From the NCBI RefSeq assembly GCF_025506355.1, contig NZ_JANZYP010000040.1:24907-88906 (forward strand): a stretch of DNA of 64,000 bases. Reading direction: 5' to 3'. Every line of letters begins with the position of its first letter. The first letter of the stretch is position 1. This document shows positions 55,335 through 63,917 of this stretch, piece after piece. The notes under the pieces were generated by a model. It saw nothing but the letters and a program-made list of their open reading frames with translations. It was not told the DNA's origin and did not search any database. The DNA comes from Sphaerisporangium corydalis (GTDB lineage Bacteria; Actinomycetota; Actinomycetes; Streptosporangiales; Streptosporangiaceae). A program made the position numbers and the translations under genes.

Positions 55335-56291
55335 TCAGGTCCAGGGCGTGCGGAGGCGGAGCCACTCAAGGGCGGCTTCGCCCTGGGCCGCCTGGAAAGC
55401 GCGCAGAGTGGGCAGGCCTGGCGGGTCGGGTTGACGGGACTGGTAGATGAAGAATCCGGCGAGCGCGGCCAGCACCGTGGTCACCGCGGCAGGATCCGCG
55501 CTCCGCCCGACCGGGTGACCGGCGAAGACCGCCTCGGGCGGCGGACCCCCCTGCATCCGCACGCTCGGCAGCATCTGCAGCAAGTCGAACCACGGGGCCC
55601 CGAGGAACGCCCATGGCCAATCGACGACGACCACCTTGTCGGCCGTGAGCAGCAGGTTGTCGCCCCGAATGTCCCCGTGGACCAGACTTTCTCCCTCCGC
55701 CGCCGCGGGCCACCGCTCCTCCATATCCGCGAGCGCGGGCAGGTGACGCGCTGCCCACGGGTCAAGCCCGGTCAGGTCGTCCGCCCCCGATTTGTGCGCC
55801 GCGAGCAGGCGCCGCCATCCCTGCAACTGGTCACCGAGCCGTTGCTCCGCGGTAGGGGCGACGACCGGAGACGGGGTCAGGCCAGCGGCCATCCGGCCCA
55901 ACGTGTCCAGCACTCGCTCCAGTTCGTCGGCCCGCCAGGGGTCGGCGGGCGGGTGACCGTCCACGTCCTCGAACAGCAACGCGACCCACCCTTCGGAGTC
56001 GAACGAGGCCAGCAGCCTGGGCGCCGGCACATCGACGGGAAGGGCGGCGGCGATGCGGGCTTCGGCCCGGTGGATGTCGGCGCTCAGCGGGTTCGGCTCG
56101 GGGCCGACGGCTTTCGCGAACGCCCGCCGGCCGTCGGTCAACGTCAGCCGTACGGCGGCTCCCGGGGAGAACCCTCCCGCCTGTGTCACCGCCGTCGCGA
56201 TCGGCGCACCCAGACGGGCCTCGACGGCCTGGCGGATCTTCTCAGGCACAGCTGACCAGGGCAGGCGCACACCTGTCGCGGGAGCGTTCAT
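55335..56291 (-). CDS. Aminoglycoside phosphotransferase-family kinase
   Basis: 318 residues, APH/ChoK fold. Catalytic loop VHGDIRGDNLLLT with Asp and Asn, then the metal Asp in VVVDWPWAFLGAPWFDLLQM. N-terminal lobe: QAGGFSPGAAVRLTL glycine loop and a FAKAV lysine. It phosphorylates a small hydroxylated substrate; resistance cannot be inferred. Start ATG 56291. Convergent with the M23 gene, 24 bases apart. Confidence 0.88.
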   Translation of the reverse strand: MNAPATGVRLPWSAVPEKIRQAVEARLGAPIATAVTQAGGFSPGAAVRLTLTDGRRAFAKAVGPEPNPLSADIHRAEARIAAALPVDVPAPRLLASFDSEGWVALLFEDVDGHPPADPWRADELERVLDTLGRMAAGLTPSPVVAPTAEQRLGDQLQGWRRLLAAHKSGADDLTGLDPWAARHLPALADMEERWPAAAEGESLVHGDIRGDNLLLTADKVVVVDWPWAFLGAPWFDLLQMLPSVRMQGGPPPEAVFAGHPVGRSADPAAVTTVLAALAGFFIYQSRQPDPPGLPTLRAFQAAQGEAALEWLRLRTPWT

Positions 56292-56369
56292 ACTGCCATC
56301 TTGCCGAACCCCGTCCCAAGCGGCGCCCGACCACGCTCCCCCGACACAGCAGACCCACCCCAACCACCA

Positions 56370-56680
56370 CCAACAACTCCAAAAGCATCCCGACCCCCAC
56401 CCAGCACAAGACAGACCCCCCAGCCGACCCCACACCCACAGCACCCCAGACGACTGACGGCCACACCCCCAGCGTGTCGAATCCGCCATAAACACCACAC
56501 ACCGACTTCAAAAGCATTCCCGGCATCCGCCCAGCACGGGACAGAGCCTCCGCCGACCCACATCCATGTCGCTCAAGACGGCGGACGGGTGCACTCCCCT
56601 GATGTGGCGGATCCACCACCGTCGCCACTGAACGGCTCCTGAAGCGTTTCCGGCATGCGTCCAGAAGGGAGGCCGAGCCC
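56370..56680. repeat. Three degenerate tandem units of about 130 bp, no gene
   Basis: The word AAAGCATTCCCGGCATCCG and its continuation CCAGCACGGGACAGA recur at about 56381, 56510 and (more diverged) 56641, a period of 129-131 bases. The unit also contains a GTGTCGAATCCGCC or GTGGCGGATCCACC word. The whole gap 56292-56798 holds no supported gene. Confidence 0.65.
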
Positions 56681-56798
56681 TCGGCTGATTCGACACCCTT
56701 TGGCAGGGGGCTTTGGCTTCACGCATCTGTTTGGGGGGTTGGGGGTTCGGTTGGGTCCTTGGTTGCGGTGATCGGGGGGCGGGTGGGGTGGTTCGGGG

Positions 56799-58550
56799 TT
56801 ATTTGGGTCGGCGGAGGCGCCAGCCTTGGTCGGCGCGTTCGACGAAGCCGGCGGCTGCGAGGGCTCCGAGGGAGCTCAGCGCCGTCAGGAGGTCGACGCC
56901 TGCCGCGACCGCGATCGTCGCCGGTCCGGAACCGGCGCGTGCCGGCACCGCTTCCAGGACGCGCCGGGTCTCGTCGTCGAGTGCGTCCCTGGGCAGGACC
57001 GGCCCTCTCGGCTCCGGCGCCAGATCATCACCTATGGCTCCGACCAGTTCGATGACCTCTCTGGCGGAGGTGACGCAGACCGCCTCCGATCGCCGGATCA
57101 GGCGGTGGCACCCCACGGAGTTTTCCGAGGTCACCGGGCCGGGGACCGCCGCCAGATGACGCCTGAGCGTCACGGCGTGGCCTGCGGTGTTCAGCGCCCC
57201 GCTGCGGAGCGCCGCCTCAACGACGACGGTGCCCCGAGACAGCGCGGCGATCACCCGGTTGCGTACCAGGAAGCGAAGGCGCGTCGGCCGGACGCCCAGT
57301 GGACACTCACTCACGACGACTCCCCTGCTGCGGATGGCCGCGAACAAATCCTGGTTCGCGGCGGGATAAGCGATGTCGGTGCCGCATGCCAGCACGGCGA
57401 TGGTCTGCGCGACGCCCGCCAGGGCTCCTCGATGCGCCGCCGCGTCCACGCCGTACGCGCCGCCCGAGATGACCGTCCAGCCGGCCTCGCTGAGCCCGGC
57501 ACCGAACTCGGCCGCGACGTGGGCGCCATAGGGGGTCGCGGCGCGGGATCCCACCACCGCCACGGAACGCAGGCAGGAGAAGCGGAGATCCGCGTCCCCA
57601 TGGAGCCACAGGCCCAGGGGCCGTTCGGACCCCAGGTCGTCGAGCTGGGTGGGCCATTCGAGATCCCCAGGCACTATCAGGCGTGCTCCCAGCCGCTCCC
57701 CTTCGGTGAGGTCGGCGATGGGATCGGTCGCCGGGAGCCGTGCGCGCCACGCCTCAAGCAATCGGCGGACATCGAGAGGACGCCCTTTCACGGCGGCGAG
57801 TTCTTCGACGAAGACGGGATCCAGGCACCCTCGCCGCACCTGCCCGAGCGCCCCCTCGGGGCCGTACGCGGCGACCAGTTTCCCCATGACGCGGTCCCCG
57901 GCGTCCGCCAGCCGCATCAGCGTCACCCTGGCCAGCCGCCGAGCGTCCCACCGAAGGCTCCCCTCGCCCACGCCGTACCCGAAATCGGTCTGTGAACCAC
58001 TCCCGGTGGCGACACCATGGTCTCTTCTCTCCCCCGGGCCGGCTTCGGGCGGCGATCCGCGATCAGGACCGATGTCCCAGGGGTCGGCCTGATCGCCATC
58101 CCTGGTGGACGCACCACTCTGCCCGCGCGCCGCGGCCTCGTCCGACTCGCCGCCGAGGAGCGGTCCAGAGACGAGGGGTGGTCCAGAGGTGAGGGGCGTT
58201 TCGGATCCGACGGGTGGTTCGGAGGTCGAGAGGGTGTCTCCGTCGGCCGTTGAAGCGCCGGACTCGGTTGGGGGATCGCCTTCGGTGTCGTTCTCTGGAC
58301 CGGCGTTGACGGTCGGCGGTGGGGTGGGGTGAGCATTCTCGGGATGCGTTGCACTGGGGTCTTCTGGACGGACGCCCGTGTCCGATCTCGGCGGACCGCT
58401 CGTGATCGATTGGGAGGCGGTGGTCGCATGAGGATCATCAGGTGCGGTCCCGGTCCCGGTCCCGGTCGCGATCGGGGTCGCAGTCGCAGTCGCAGTCGCA
58501 GTCGCAGTCGCGGTCGTAGGCGCAGTCGTGGTCGTGGTGGGGGCGTTCAT
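56799..58550 (-). CDS. dprA: DNA-processing protein A with long disordered head
   Basis: 583 residues, against about 300-400 usual. The core from about 215 holds a SAM-like helical part, the Rossmann fold VAVVGSRAATPYG, ISGGAYGVDAAAHRGALA, AVLACGTDIAYPAAN, and a C-terminal winged helix (VARAGSGPATIAVAAGVDLL region). DprA loads RecA on incoming single-stranded DNA. Residues 1-200 are Thr/Ala/Pro/Ser/Asp-rich and start with an (Ala-Thr)n run coded by a 6-nt repeat. The ATG overlaps the comM stop by four bases (ATGA). Confidence 0.93.
   Translation of the reverse strand: MNAPTTTTTAPTTATATATATATATPIATGTGTGTAPDDPHATTASQSITSGPPRSDTGVRPEDPSATHPENAHPTPPPTVNAGPENDTEGDPPTESGASTADGDTLSTSEPPVGSETPLTSGPPLVSGPLLGGESDEAAARGQSGASTRDGDQADPWDIGPDRGSPPEAGPGERRDHGVATGSGSQTDFGYGVGEGSLRWDARRLARVTLMRLADAGDRVMGKLVAAYGPEGALGQVRRGCLDPVFVEELAAVKGRPLDVRRLLEAWRARLPATDPIADLTEGERLGARLIVPGDLEWPTQLDDLGSERPLGLWLHGDADLRFSCLRSVAVVGSRAATPYGAHVAAEFGAGLSEAGWTVISGGAYGVDAAAHRGALAGVAQTIAVLACGTDIAYPAANQDLFAAIRSRGVVVSECPLGVRPTRLRFLVRNRVIAALSRGTVVVEAALRSGALNTAGHAVTLRRHLAAVPGPVTSENSVGCHRLIRRSEAVCVTSAREVIELVGAIGDDLAPEPRGPVLPRDALDDETRRVLEAVPARAGSGPATIAVAAGVDLLTALSSLGALAAAGFVERADQGWRLRRPK
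58443..58548. repeat. Hexanucleotide repeats at the 5' end of dprA
   Basis: On the plus strand, several GTCCCG units followed by GTCGCA units, with GTCGTG variants. In the gene they code Gly-Thr and Ala-Thr dipeptides. Loss or gain of a unit keeps the frame. Confidence 0.85.
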
Positions 58551-60094
58551 TCGGTGCCTAGCCATAGGCCTAGGGCGGCGTTGGTCTCTGATACTTCGGG
58601 GCGGTCCTTGCCGAGGAGGTCGGCGAGGGTCCAGGAGACGCGTATGACCCTGTCGAGTCCGCGGGCGCTCAGTTCGCCGGTGTCCAGGCATCGGTAGAGC
58701 GGGGACATCGCCGTCGAGGGCAGCCGGTAATCCCCGTGCAGCATGGCCGTGGGGATCTCGGCGTTGCATCTCCATGGCGTGCCCGCGAGACGCTTGACCG
58801 TGCGCTCCCGCGCCTGCGACACCCGCTCGGCCACGACCGTGCTCGGCTCGATGAACTGGCGATCCGCGAGCAGTTCACGGCGGGTCGAGCGGTTGAGCCT
58901 GACCTTGACGTCGATGCGGTCGATCAACGGCCCGGAGAGGCGGGCGAGATAGCGCCGCCGCTGGGTGGGGGTGCACTGGCAAGGACTCTCGGGGGTGGAC
59001 GGCTGCGCGCAGGGGCACGGGTTCGCCGCCAGAACGAGCATGAACCTGGCTGGAAACGACACGGTGCCGGCGGCACGGGCCACGGTGACCTTCCCCGACT
59101 CCAGCGGCTGTCGCAGCGAGTCGAGCACGCGCGCCGGGAACTCCGGGGCCTCGTCCAGGAAGAGCACGCCCCGATGAGCGCGGGAGACGGCACCCGGCCG
59201 GATCACGCCGCTCCCTCCGCCGACGATGGCGGCGATGGTCGCCGTGTGGTGCGGTGCCATGAACGGCGGGTGCGTCAGCAGCGGGCGGCCGGGAGGCAGG
59301 ATGCCCGCGACCGAATGGATGGCCGTGACCTCCAGCGCCTGGTCGCGGTCGAGCGGCGGCAGCAGGGTGGGCAACCGTTCCGCGAGCATGGTCTTCCCCG
59401 TGCCGGGCTGGCCCATCATCCAGAGGTTGTGGCCGCCGGCTGCGCACACTTCGAGGGCGCTGCGCGCCATGGCCTGACCGGCGACGTCGGCCAGGTCCAG
59501 CGCGGGTGGCGCCTGCGCGTCTGGTTTGTTCCAGGAGACCGGTTCGGTGGGTTCGGTGAGGGTGGGCATGTTGGCCTCGTCGCCGCTTCGCAGCCATTCG
59601 ACCAGTTCGGCGAGATTGATCACGGGCACGACCGTGAGCCCCGGCACCAGGCCGGCCTCGGCGGCGTTCTGGAACGGCACCACCACCGACTGCGCGCCCG
59701 CCTCGGCCGCCGCCACGGCGGCCGGTAACACTCCGCGAACCGGTTTGATCGAGCCGTCCAGACCGAGTTCTCCGAGGAAGAACGGGGACGAGATGCGCTT
59801 CCTCGGGACCAGACCGGCCGCTCCGAGCAGGGCGATCGCGATGGCGAGATCGAAAAGGCTTCCGCGTTTGGGCAGGCTGGCGGGGAACAGGCTGATCGTG
59901 ACCCGCGCGTCCGGCCAGGCGTACCTGCTGTTGATGATCGCCGAGCGGACGCGGTCGCGGGCTTCGCTCAGGGCCGTGTCGAGCATGCCGATCAGGTTGA
60001 CCCCCGCGATGCCGTGACCCACGTCGGCCTCCACCTCGACGACGTGACCGCTGACTCCGACCAGGGCCACGCAGCGCGTACGGGCGACGGCCAT
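58547..60094 (-). CDS. comM: Mg-chelatase-like AAA+ protein ComM/YifB
   Basis: 515 residues, full length. N-terminal ChlI domain (VEVEADVGHGIAGVNLIGML), Walker A GQPGTGKTMLAERL, Walker B GVLFLDEAPEF, Cys-rich NPCPCAQPSTPESPCQC finger-like loop, and C-terminal ChlI_C. ComM is a hexameric helicase that assists recombination of natural-transformation DNA, consistent with dprA downstream. Its ATG abuts the TGA of yraN (TGAATG). Confidence 0.95.
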   Translation of the reverse strand: MAVARTRCVALVGVSGHVVEVEADVGHGIAGVNLIGMLDTALSEARDRVRSAIINSRYAWPDARVTISLFPASLPKRGSLFDLAIAIALLGAAGLVPRKRISSPFFLGELGLDGSIKPVRGVLPAAVAAAEAGAQSVVVPFQNAAEAGLVPGLTVVPVINLAELVEWLRSGDEANMPTLTEPTEPVSWNKPDAQAPPALDLADVAGQAMARSALEVCAAGGHNLWMMGQPGTGKTMLAERLPTLLPPLDRDQALEVTAIHSVAGILPPGRPLLTHPPFMAPHHTATIAAIVGGGSGVIRPGAVSRAHRGVLFLDEAPEFPARVLDSLRQPLESGKVTVARAAGTVSFPARFMLVLAANPCPCAQPSTPESPCQCTPTQRRRYLARLSGPLIDRIDVKVRLNRSTRRELLADRQFIEPSTVVAERVSQARERTVKRLAGTPWRCNAEIPTAMLHGDYRLPSTAMSPLYRCLDTGELSARGLDRVIRVSWTLADLLGKDRPEVSETNAALGLWLGTE

Positions 60095-60448
60095 TCAGGA
60101 CACCCCCCGGTCGTGACGGATGGAGAACTCTCCGGCGAAGCGCTCCAGCGCCACGACGTCGATGCGGATGGAGGAGAACCACTCGGGCTGGCCGCTCAGC
60201 CACTTGGCCGCCAGGGTGCGGAGCCGGGCGAGCTTGGCGTGGGTCACCGCCTCGAAGGCGGTGCCGTGGCTTCTGCCCGAGCGGGTCTTGACCTCCACGA
60301 CCACCAGAACCGGCCCTTCACGGGCCAGGATGTCGATCTCGCCATCGGGGCACCACCAGTTGCGCTCCAGGATCCGCAGGCCCGCTGCCCGCAGGTAATC
60401 GACGGCGAGCTGCTCGCCGTGCTTTCCAAGCTCATGCGTCGCGGCCAT
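60095..60448 (-). CDS. UPF0102 YraN-type nuclease-fold protein
   Basis: 117 residues. Motifs LGKHGEQLAVDYL, NWWCPDGEIDILA and VVVEVKTRSGRSHG match the UPF0102 endonuclease-like fold (E-D-E-V-K metal site). Probable Holliday-junction or DNA-repair accessory; unproven. Directly coupled to comM. Confidence 0.93.
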   Translation of the reverse strand: MAATHELGKHGEQLAVDYLRAAGLRILERNWWCPDGEIDILAREGPVLVVVEVKTRSGRSHGTAFEAVTHAKLARLRTLAAKWLSGQPEWFSSIRIDVVALERFAGEFSIRHDRGVS

Positions 60449-61269
60449 GAGACCACCTCCGGCGCTGACCTTCTCGAAGGACCTCTGTCCCTCGACGGCC
60501 GAACCGGATTCTGTGGACAGAAACGCTTGGGACAGGGCCCTGTGGACGGCCGGTCACCGGTTCCCGGGCGGGAGGCACTCGTCCGAACAGCCCGCTGCCA
60601 CAGGGACTTTGCGAACCGGAGGCTTGGGTCCTGGGGTGACCGTCCTCGAAGATCCCGGCATTGGCCTGTGGATAAATGCGTGGCTGGGAGGTGCGCCCTG
60701 CTGGGGACGAACATGCTGCGCTGGTCTAAGGAAGATTCAGGGCTCAGCGAATCCATTAAATGGTCAAATTTGGGACAAAGCACCCAAATCAAGAGGCCAG
60801 ACGATCCGAGTCGTCTCCGAGATCAGGACCGGATGTGGACCTCAATGGGGAAAGGGACACGGGGTTCATCGGCCCACAACCGTGGGGCCAGAATGTCCAC
60901 GCCACGGCTCACCGCGCCACCGACGCACCGCCAAGGTAGGCGCGTTGTGGTGGCGACGATAGCGGGCGGGGTGAACCCTAGGCGATTGACTCGGCGTCCC
61001 ATCGGGCACCAAAACTTCCTCCTGCCTGCGCCCACGTGTGGGGCGGGGAGGAAACAGAGTGGCTCGGCCAGAGTGTGATCCGGCCACTACCGCCCTGGCG
61101 GCGGCTGTGGGAGGTCGTGAACGCAGGGTCGCCAGGGTCACTGGCTTGCATGCTTTATGGCGCGCCGGGTGCGGGTCTTGCCGCGTGCCGTCGAGGGGCG
61201 GGCAGGAGTGTCCGACGCCGGGGCGTGGGTGGCGGGGCGTGGTGAGAGGTGATGGTGGGGCGAGGGGGT
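60449..61269. other. 820-base gene-free stretch with a DnaA box
   Basis: No frame here has a domain, ribosome site or codon bias. It contains one perfect DnaA box (60666-60675, CTGTGGATAA) and two weaker CTGTGGAC words (about 60513 and 60540). It should carry the yraN-comM-dprA promoter. Confidence 0.55.
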
Positions 61270-61593
61270 TTAGGTGGAGAAGCCTTCCTTGGGCATTTCC
61301 AGGTCTGGCTTGGCCAGTTCCTCGACGTTGACGTCCTTGAAGGTGACCACCCGGACGTTCTTCACGAACCTCGCGGGACGGTACATGTCCCACACCCAGG
61401 CGTCCTGCATCTTGACGTCGAAGAAGACGTCGCCGTTCTCGGCGGTGCGTACGTCGAGATCGACGGAGTTGGTCAGGTAGAAGCGCCGCTCGGTTTCAAC
61501 GACATAGGTGAACAGACCGACCACGTCGCGGTACTCCCGGTAGAGCTGCAACTCCATCTCGGTCTCGTATTTCTCGAGATCCTCTGCGCTCAT
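61270..61593 (-). CDS. DUF2469 family protein
   Basis: 107 residues. MSAEDLEKYETEMELQLYRE, RRFYLTNSVDLDVR, AWVWDMYRPARFVKNVRVVT are the conserved blocks of this actinobacterial family of unknown function. Start ATG 61593 with GGAGG seven bases upstream; the frame continues upstream but family members start here. Standard place between rnhB and yraN. Confidence 0.95.
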   Translation of the reverse strand: MSAEDLEKYETEMELQLYREYRDVVGLFTYVVETERRFYLTNSVDLDVRTAENGDVFFDVKMQDAWVWDMYRPARFVKNVRVVTFKDVNVEELAKPDLEMPKEGFST

Positions 61594-61632
61594 CCCGGTC
61601 CTCCACTTCCCTTCCTTCCCCGGCGCGACCAA

Positions 61633-62328
61633 TCAGGCGACACCGGCCCCCACTCCATTCTCGCCTATCTCACTGCCCGCTCCGGACCGCACCACCGAGT
61701 TCACTGTCACAAAGGAGAACCGATGATGCGGGCAGGGGCCGTGAGCCGCGAGCGCCCGCCGATGCGCGGCCGTGACATATCCCTTGTGTTCGGCGAAACC
61801 ATACTGGGGATACCGGCCGTCCAGCGAGGTCATCATGCGGTCCCTGGTCACCTTGGCGACGATGGACGCCGCCGCCACGCAGGCCGAGACCTGGTCACCC
61901 TTCCACACCGCCAGCGACGGCGCGGGAAGACCAGGAACCGGGAACCCGTCGATCAGAACGTACCCGATATCGCACCCGAGGCCGACCACGGCCCGCCGCA
62001 TACCGGCGATGTTGCATTTGTGCAGCCCTCGCGAGTCGATCTCCTCGGAAGGGATCACCACGACCTTCACGGCGCGGGCGGTCGCCTGGATGCGGTCGTG
62101 CAGCACCTCGCGCCGAGCCGGGGTCAGCAGCTTGGAGTCGGCCAGACCCTCGATCTCGGGGCCGAGGACCACGGCCGCCACCACCAGAGGCCCCGCGCAG
62201 GCTCCACGGCCCGCCTCGTCCACGCCGGCGATCGGGGACAGGCCCCGGCGTGCCAGCGCGCGCTCGTAGCCGTAGAGCCCCGAATCCCGCCGCACGATGC
62301 TGGGGCGCGGGCGAAATAGGACAGTCAT
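61633..62328 (-). CDS. rnhB: Ribonuclease HII
   Basis: 231 residues. Active-site Asp/Glu in GVDEAGRGACAGPLVVAAVV, the second Asp region VLIDGFPVP, and SIVAKVTRDRMM then YGFAEHKGY. It removes ribonucleotides from DNA. The C-terminal 15 residues are an unconserved tail. 40 bases upstream of DUF2469. Confidence 0.96.
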   Translation of the reverse strand: MTVLFRPRPSIVRRDSGLYGYERALARRGLSPIAGVDEAGRGACAGPLVVAAVVLGPEIEGLADSKLLTPARREVLHDRIQATARAVKVVVIPSEEIDSRGLHKCNIAGMRRAVVGLGCDIGYVLIDGFPVPGLPAPSLAVWKGDQVSACVAAASIVAKVTRDRMMTSLDGRYPQYGFAEHKGYVTAAHRRALAAHGPCPHHRFSFVTVNSVVRSGAGSEIGENGVGAGVA

Positions 62329-62458
62329 AAGGCGAGCGGCTCGGCTGCCCGCCGCGAGGGTACGGACCTGCGGGAGAGTCGAGCCCCCCGGCCGATCAAC
62401 GGCGATTCGAGCGCGACCATGCGGCCAAGCCTACGCCCCAATCGGCCGTGGGGGTACG

Positions 62459-63256
62459 CTATCGCACCTTTGAGAACGTCGCCGGGACCGGCAATGTGGT
62501 CACCCGCGAGAACGGCCAGTAGAGCGCGAACGCCCGTCCGATCACGTGGTCGGTGGAGATCGTGCCGTGGAACCGGTCGTCTATGTAGGCGCGGGAGTCC
62601 TCGGAGGCGGCACGGTGGTCGCCCATCAGCCAGAGCCTGTCCTTGGGCACGGTGACGTCGAACTTCTTCTGCGAGGGGAAGTCCTGCGGGTTGAGGTAGG
62701 ACTCCTCGTCGAGCGGGGTGCCGTTGACCGTGATGCGCCCCTTGGCGTCGCAGCACTTCACGTGGTCTCCGCCGATGCCGATCACTCGCTTGATCGTGGT
62801 GGTGCCGTCCCAGCCGTCGAAGACGACCACCTCGCCGCGTCCCAGGTCGCCCGTCAGCCTGTTGACGATCACCCGGTCGTTGATCAGCAGGGTGTCCTCC
62901 ATGGACTCGGACGGGATGTAGAAGGAGTCCAGGACGAACAGGCGCACCAGCAGGGCGGCGACCACCCCTCCGGACACCAGCAGGATCGACTCTCGCCAGC
63001 TGGACTTCTTCTTGGTGGGAGGGGGATCGCCTTCCGGTGCATCGGCTGGGGGGGCTTGGTCATCGGATGCCGGCGGGGCGGGCTGCCCTGGGCCTGCCGG
63101 TTCGTGATCGGCGGGTCCTGTCGGTGCGGGGGCGGGTGGGGTGGCGGGAGTTGAGGGGTCTGGCGTGGTGGAGTCCGAGGGGTCCGAGGGGGCGGGGGTC
63201 GAGGGGTCTGGGGTGGGCTTGTGCTGGGCGGTACCCGCCGGGTCTGTGCGACTCAT
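62459..63256 (-). CDS. lepB: Signal peptidase I
   Basis: 265 residues. A 90-residue cytoplasmic Pro/Ser/Asp-rich tail, one membrane helix (ILLVSGGVVAALLVRLFVL), Ser nucleophile in FYIPSESMEDTLL, Lys base in TTTIKRVIGIGGD and box E LWLMGDHRAASEDSR. It cleaves signal peptides outside the membrane. Start ATG 63256; GTG 63265 is in frame. 130 bases upstream of rnhB with no gene between. Confidence 0.95.
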   Translation of the reverse strand: MSRTDPAGTAQHKPTPDPSTPAPSDPSDSTTPDPSTPATPPAPAPTGPADHEPAGPGQPAPPASDDQAPPADAPEGDPPPTKKKSSWRESILLVSGGVVAALLVRLFVLDSFYIPSESMEDTLLINDRVIVNRLTGDLGRGEVVVFDGWDGTTTIKRVIGIGGDHVKCCDAKGRITVNGTPLDEESYLNPQDFPSQKKFDVTVPKDRLWLMGDHRAASEDSRAYIDDRFHGTISTDHVIGRAFALYWPFSRVTTLPVPATFSKVR

Positions 63257-63525
63257 CGAAATCACGAGGCGATCGCGGGCTACCGGCCGCGGGCCTCTCT
63301 CCTTCTTTCTCGTCGAGGGTGGCTCATATTGGTGCCCACATGATGTCTGCCAGGGCTACCGGGGGTCGTGGGAGCGGGGAGGCTTTACCGAGTCTGCCGA
63401 CGGGCCGCCAGGGCCCTGTGGGGGGTCCAGCGGGGCCGGGGTAGTGGCTGGCCGACGTGGAGTCTATGGACGATCATTGGGTTGACGTCGTACGGGCGGT
63501 GTCCCCTCGTTCGCCTGGGTGACCG

Positions 63526-63575
63526 CCGTACGGCGCGCCGGGATCGTCGTACATCGTCCCACTGCTTCAGCGGCT
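63526..63575 (+). repeat. REP-like element, copy 4 (degenerate)
   Basis: CCGTACGGCGCGCCGGGATC and a diverged right half ending CAGCGGCT. Confidence 0.55.
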
Positions 63576-63686
63576 GGTGAGGCGGCACGGTGGGTGGGAG
63601 ATCAAGGGCGCCTGGCGAGAGCGTGTCGTTTGTGCGGGGTCAGGGGCAGCCTGGGTCGGGGTGGGCCTGGTTTGCCGGTGTGGCCG

Positions 63687-63735
63687 CCGTACAGGGCGCC
63701 GGGATCGCCGTACACCGTCTCACCGCTTCGGCGCC
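63687..63735 (+). repeat. REP-like element, copy 5
   Basis: The best copy: CCGTAC, GGCGCCG (63695-63701), GCCGTACACCGTCTCACC, CGGCGCC (63729-63735). Confidence 0.7.
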
Positions 63736-63868
63736 ACGTAGGGGAGCACGGTGGAGGGCGGGGAGATCAAGGGCAGCGCCCGGGTACGAAGGTTTCGGTA
63801 TGCGAGGGCTCGCGACGCCCATCAGACGCGCCCTGGGTGTCGGGGTGGGCCTGGTTTCCGGTGGGCCG

Positions 63869-63917
63869 CCGTACTGAGGGCCGGGGTCGCCGTACACCGT
63901 CTCACTGCTTCGGCGCC
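63869..63917 (+). repeat. REP-like element, copy 6
   Basis: Identical to copy 5 over GTCGCCGTACACCGTCTCAC apart from the left arm, which has decayed to GGGCCG; right arm CGGCGCC at 63911-63917. Confidence 0.65.

Noticed and set aside
60666..60675. Replication origin
   Set aside because: A single perfect DnaA box without a cluster, AT-rich unwinding region, dnaA or dnaN.
60447..60962. Open frame between DUF2469 and yraN
   Set aside because: Odd composition, no start signal, no family resemblance; left as intergenic.
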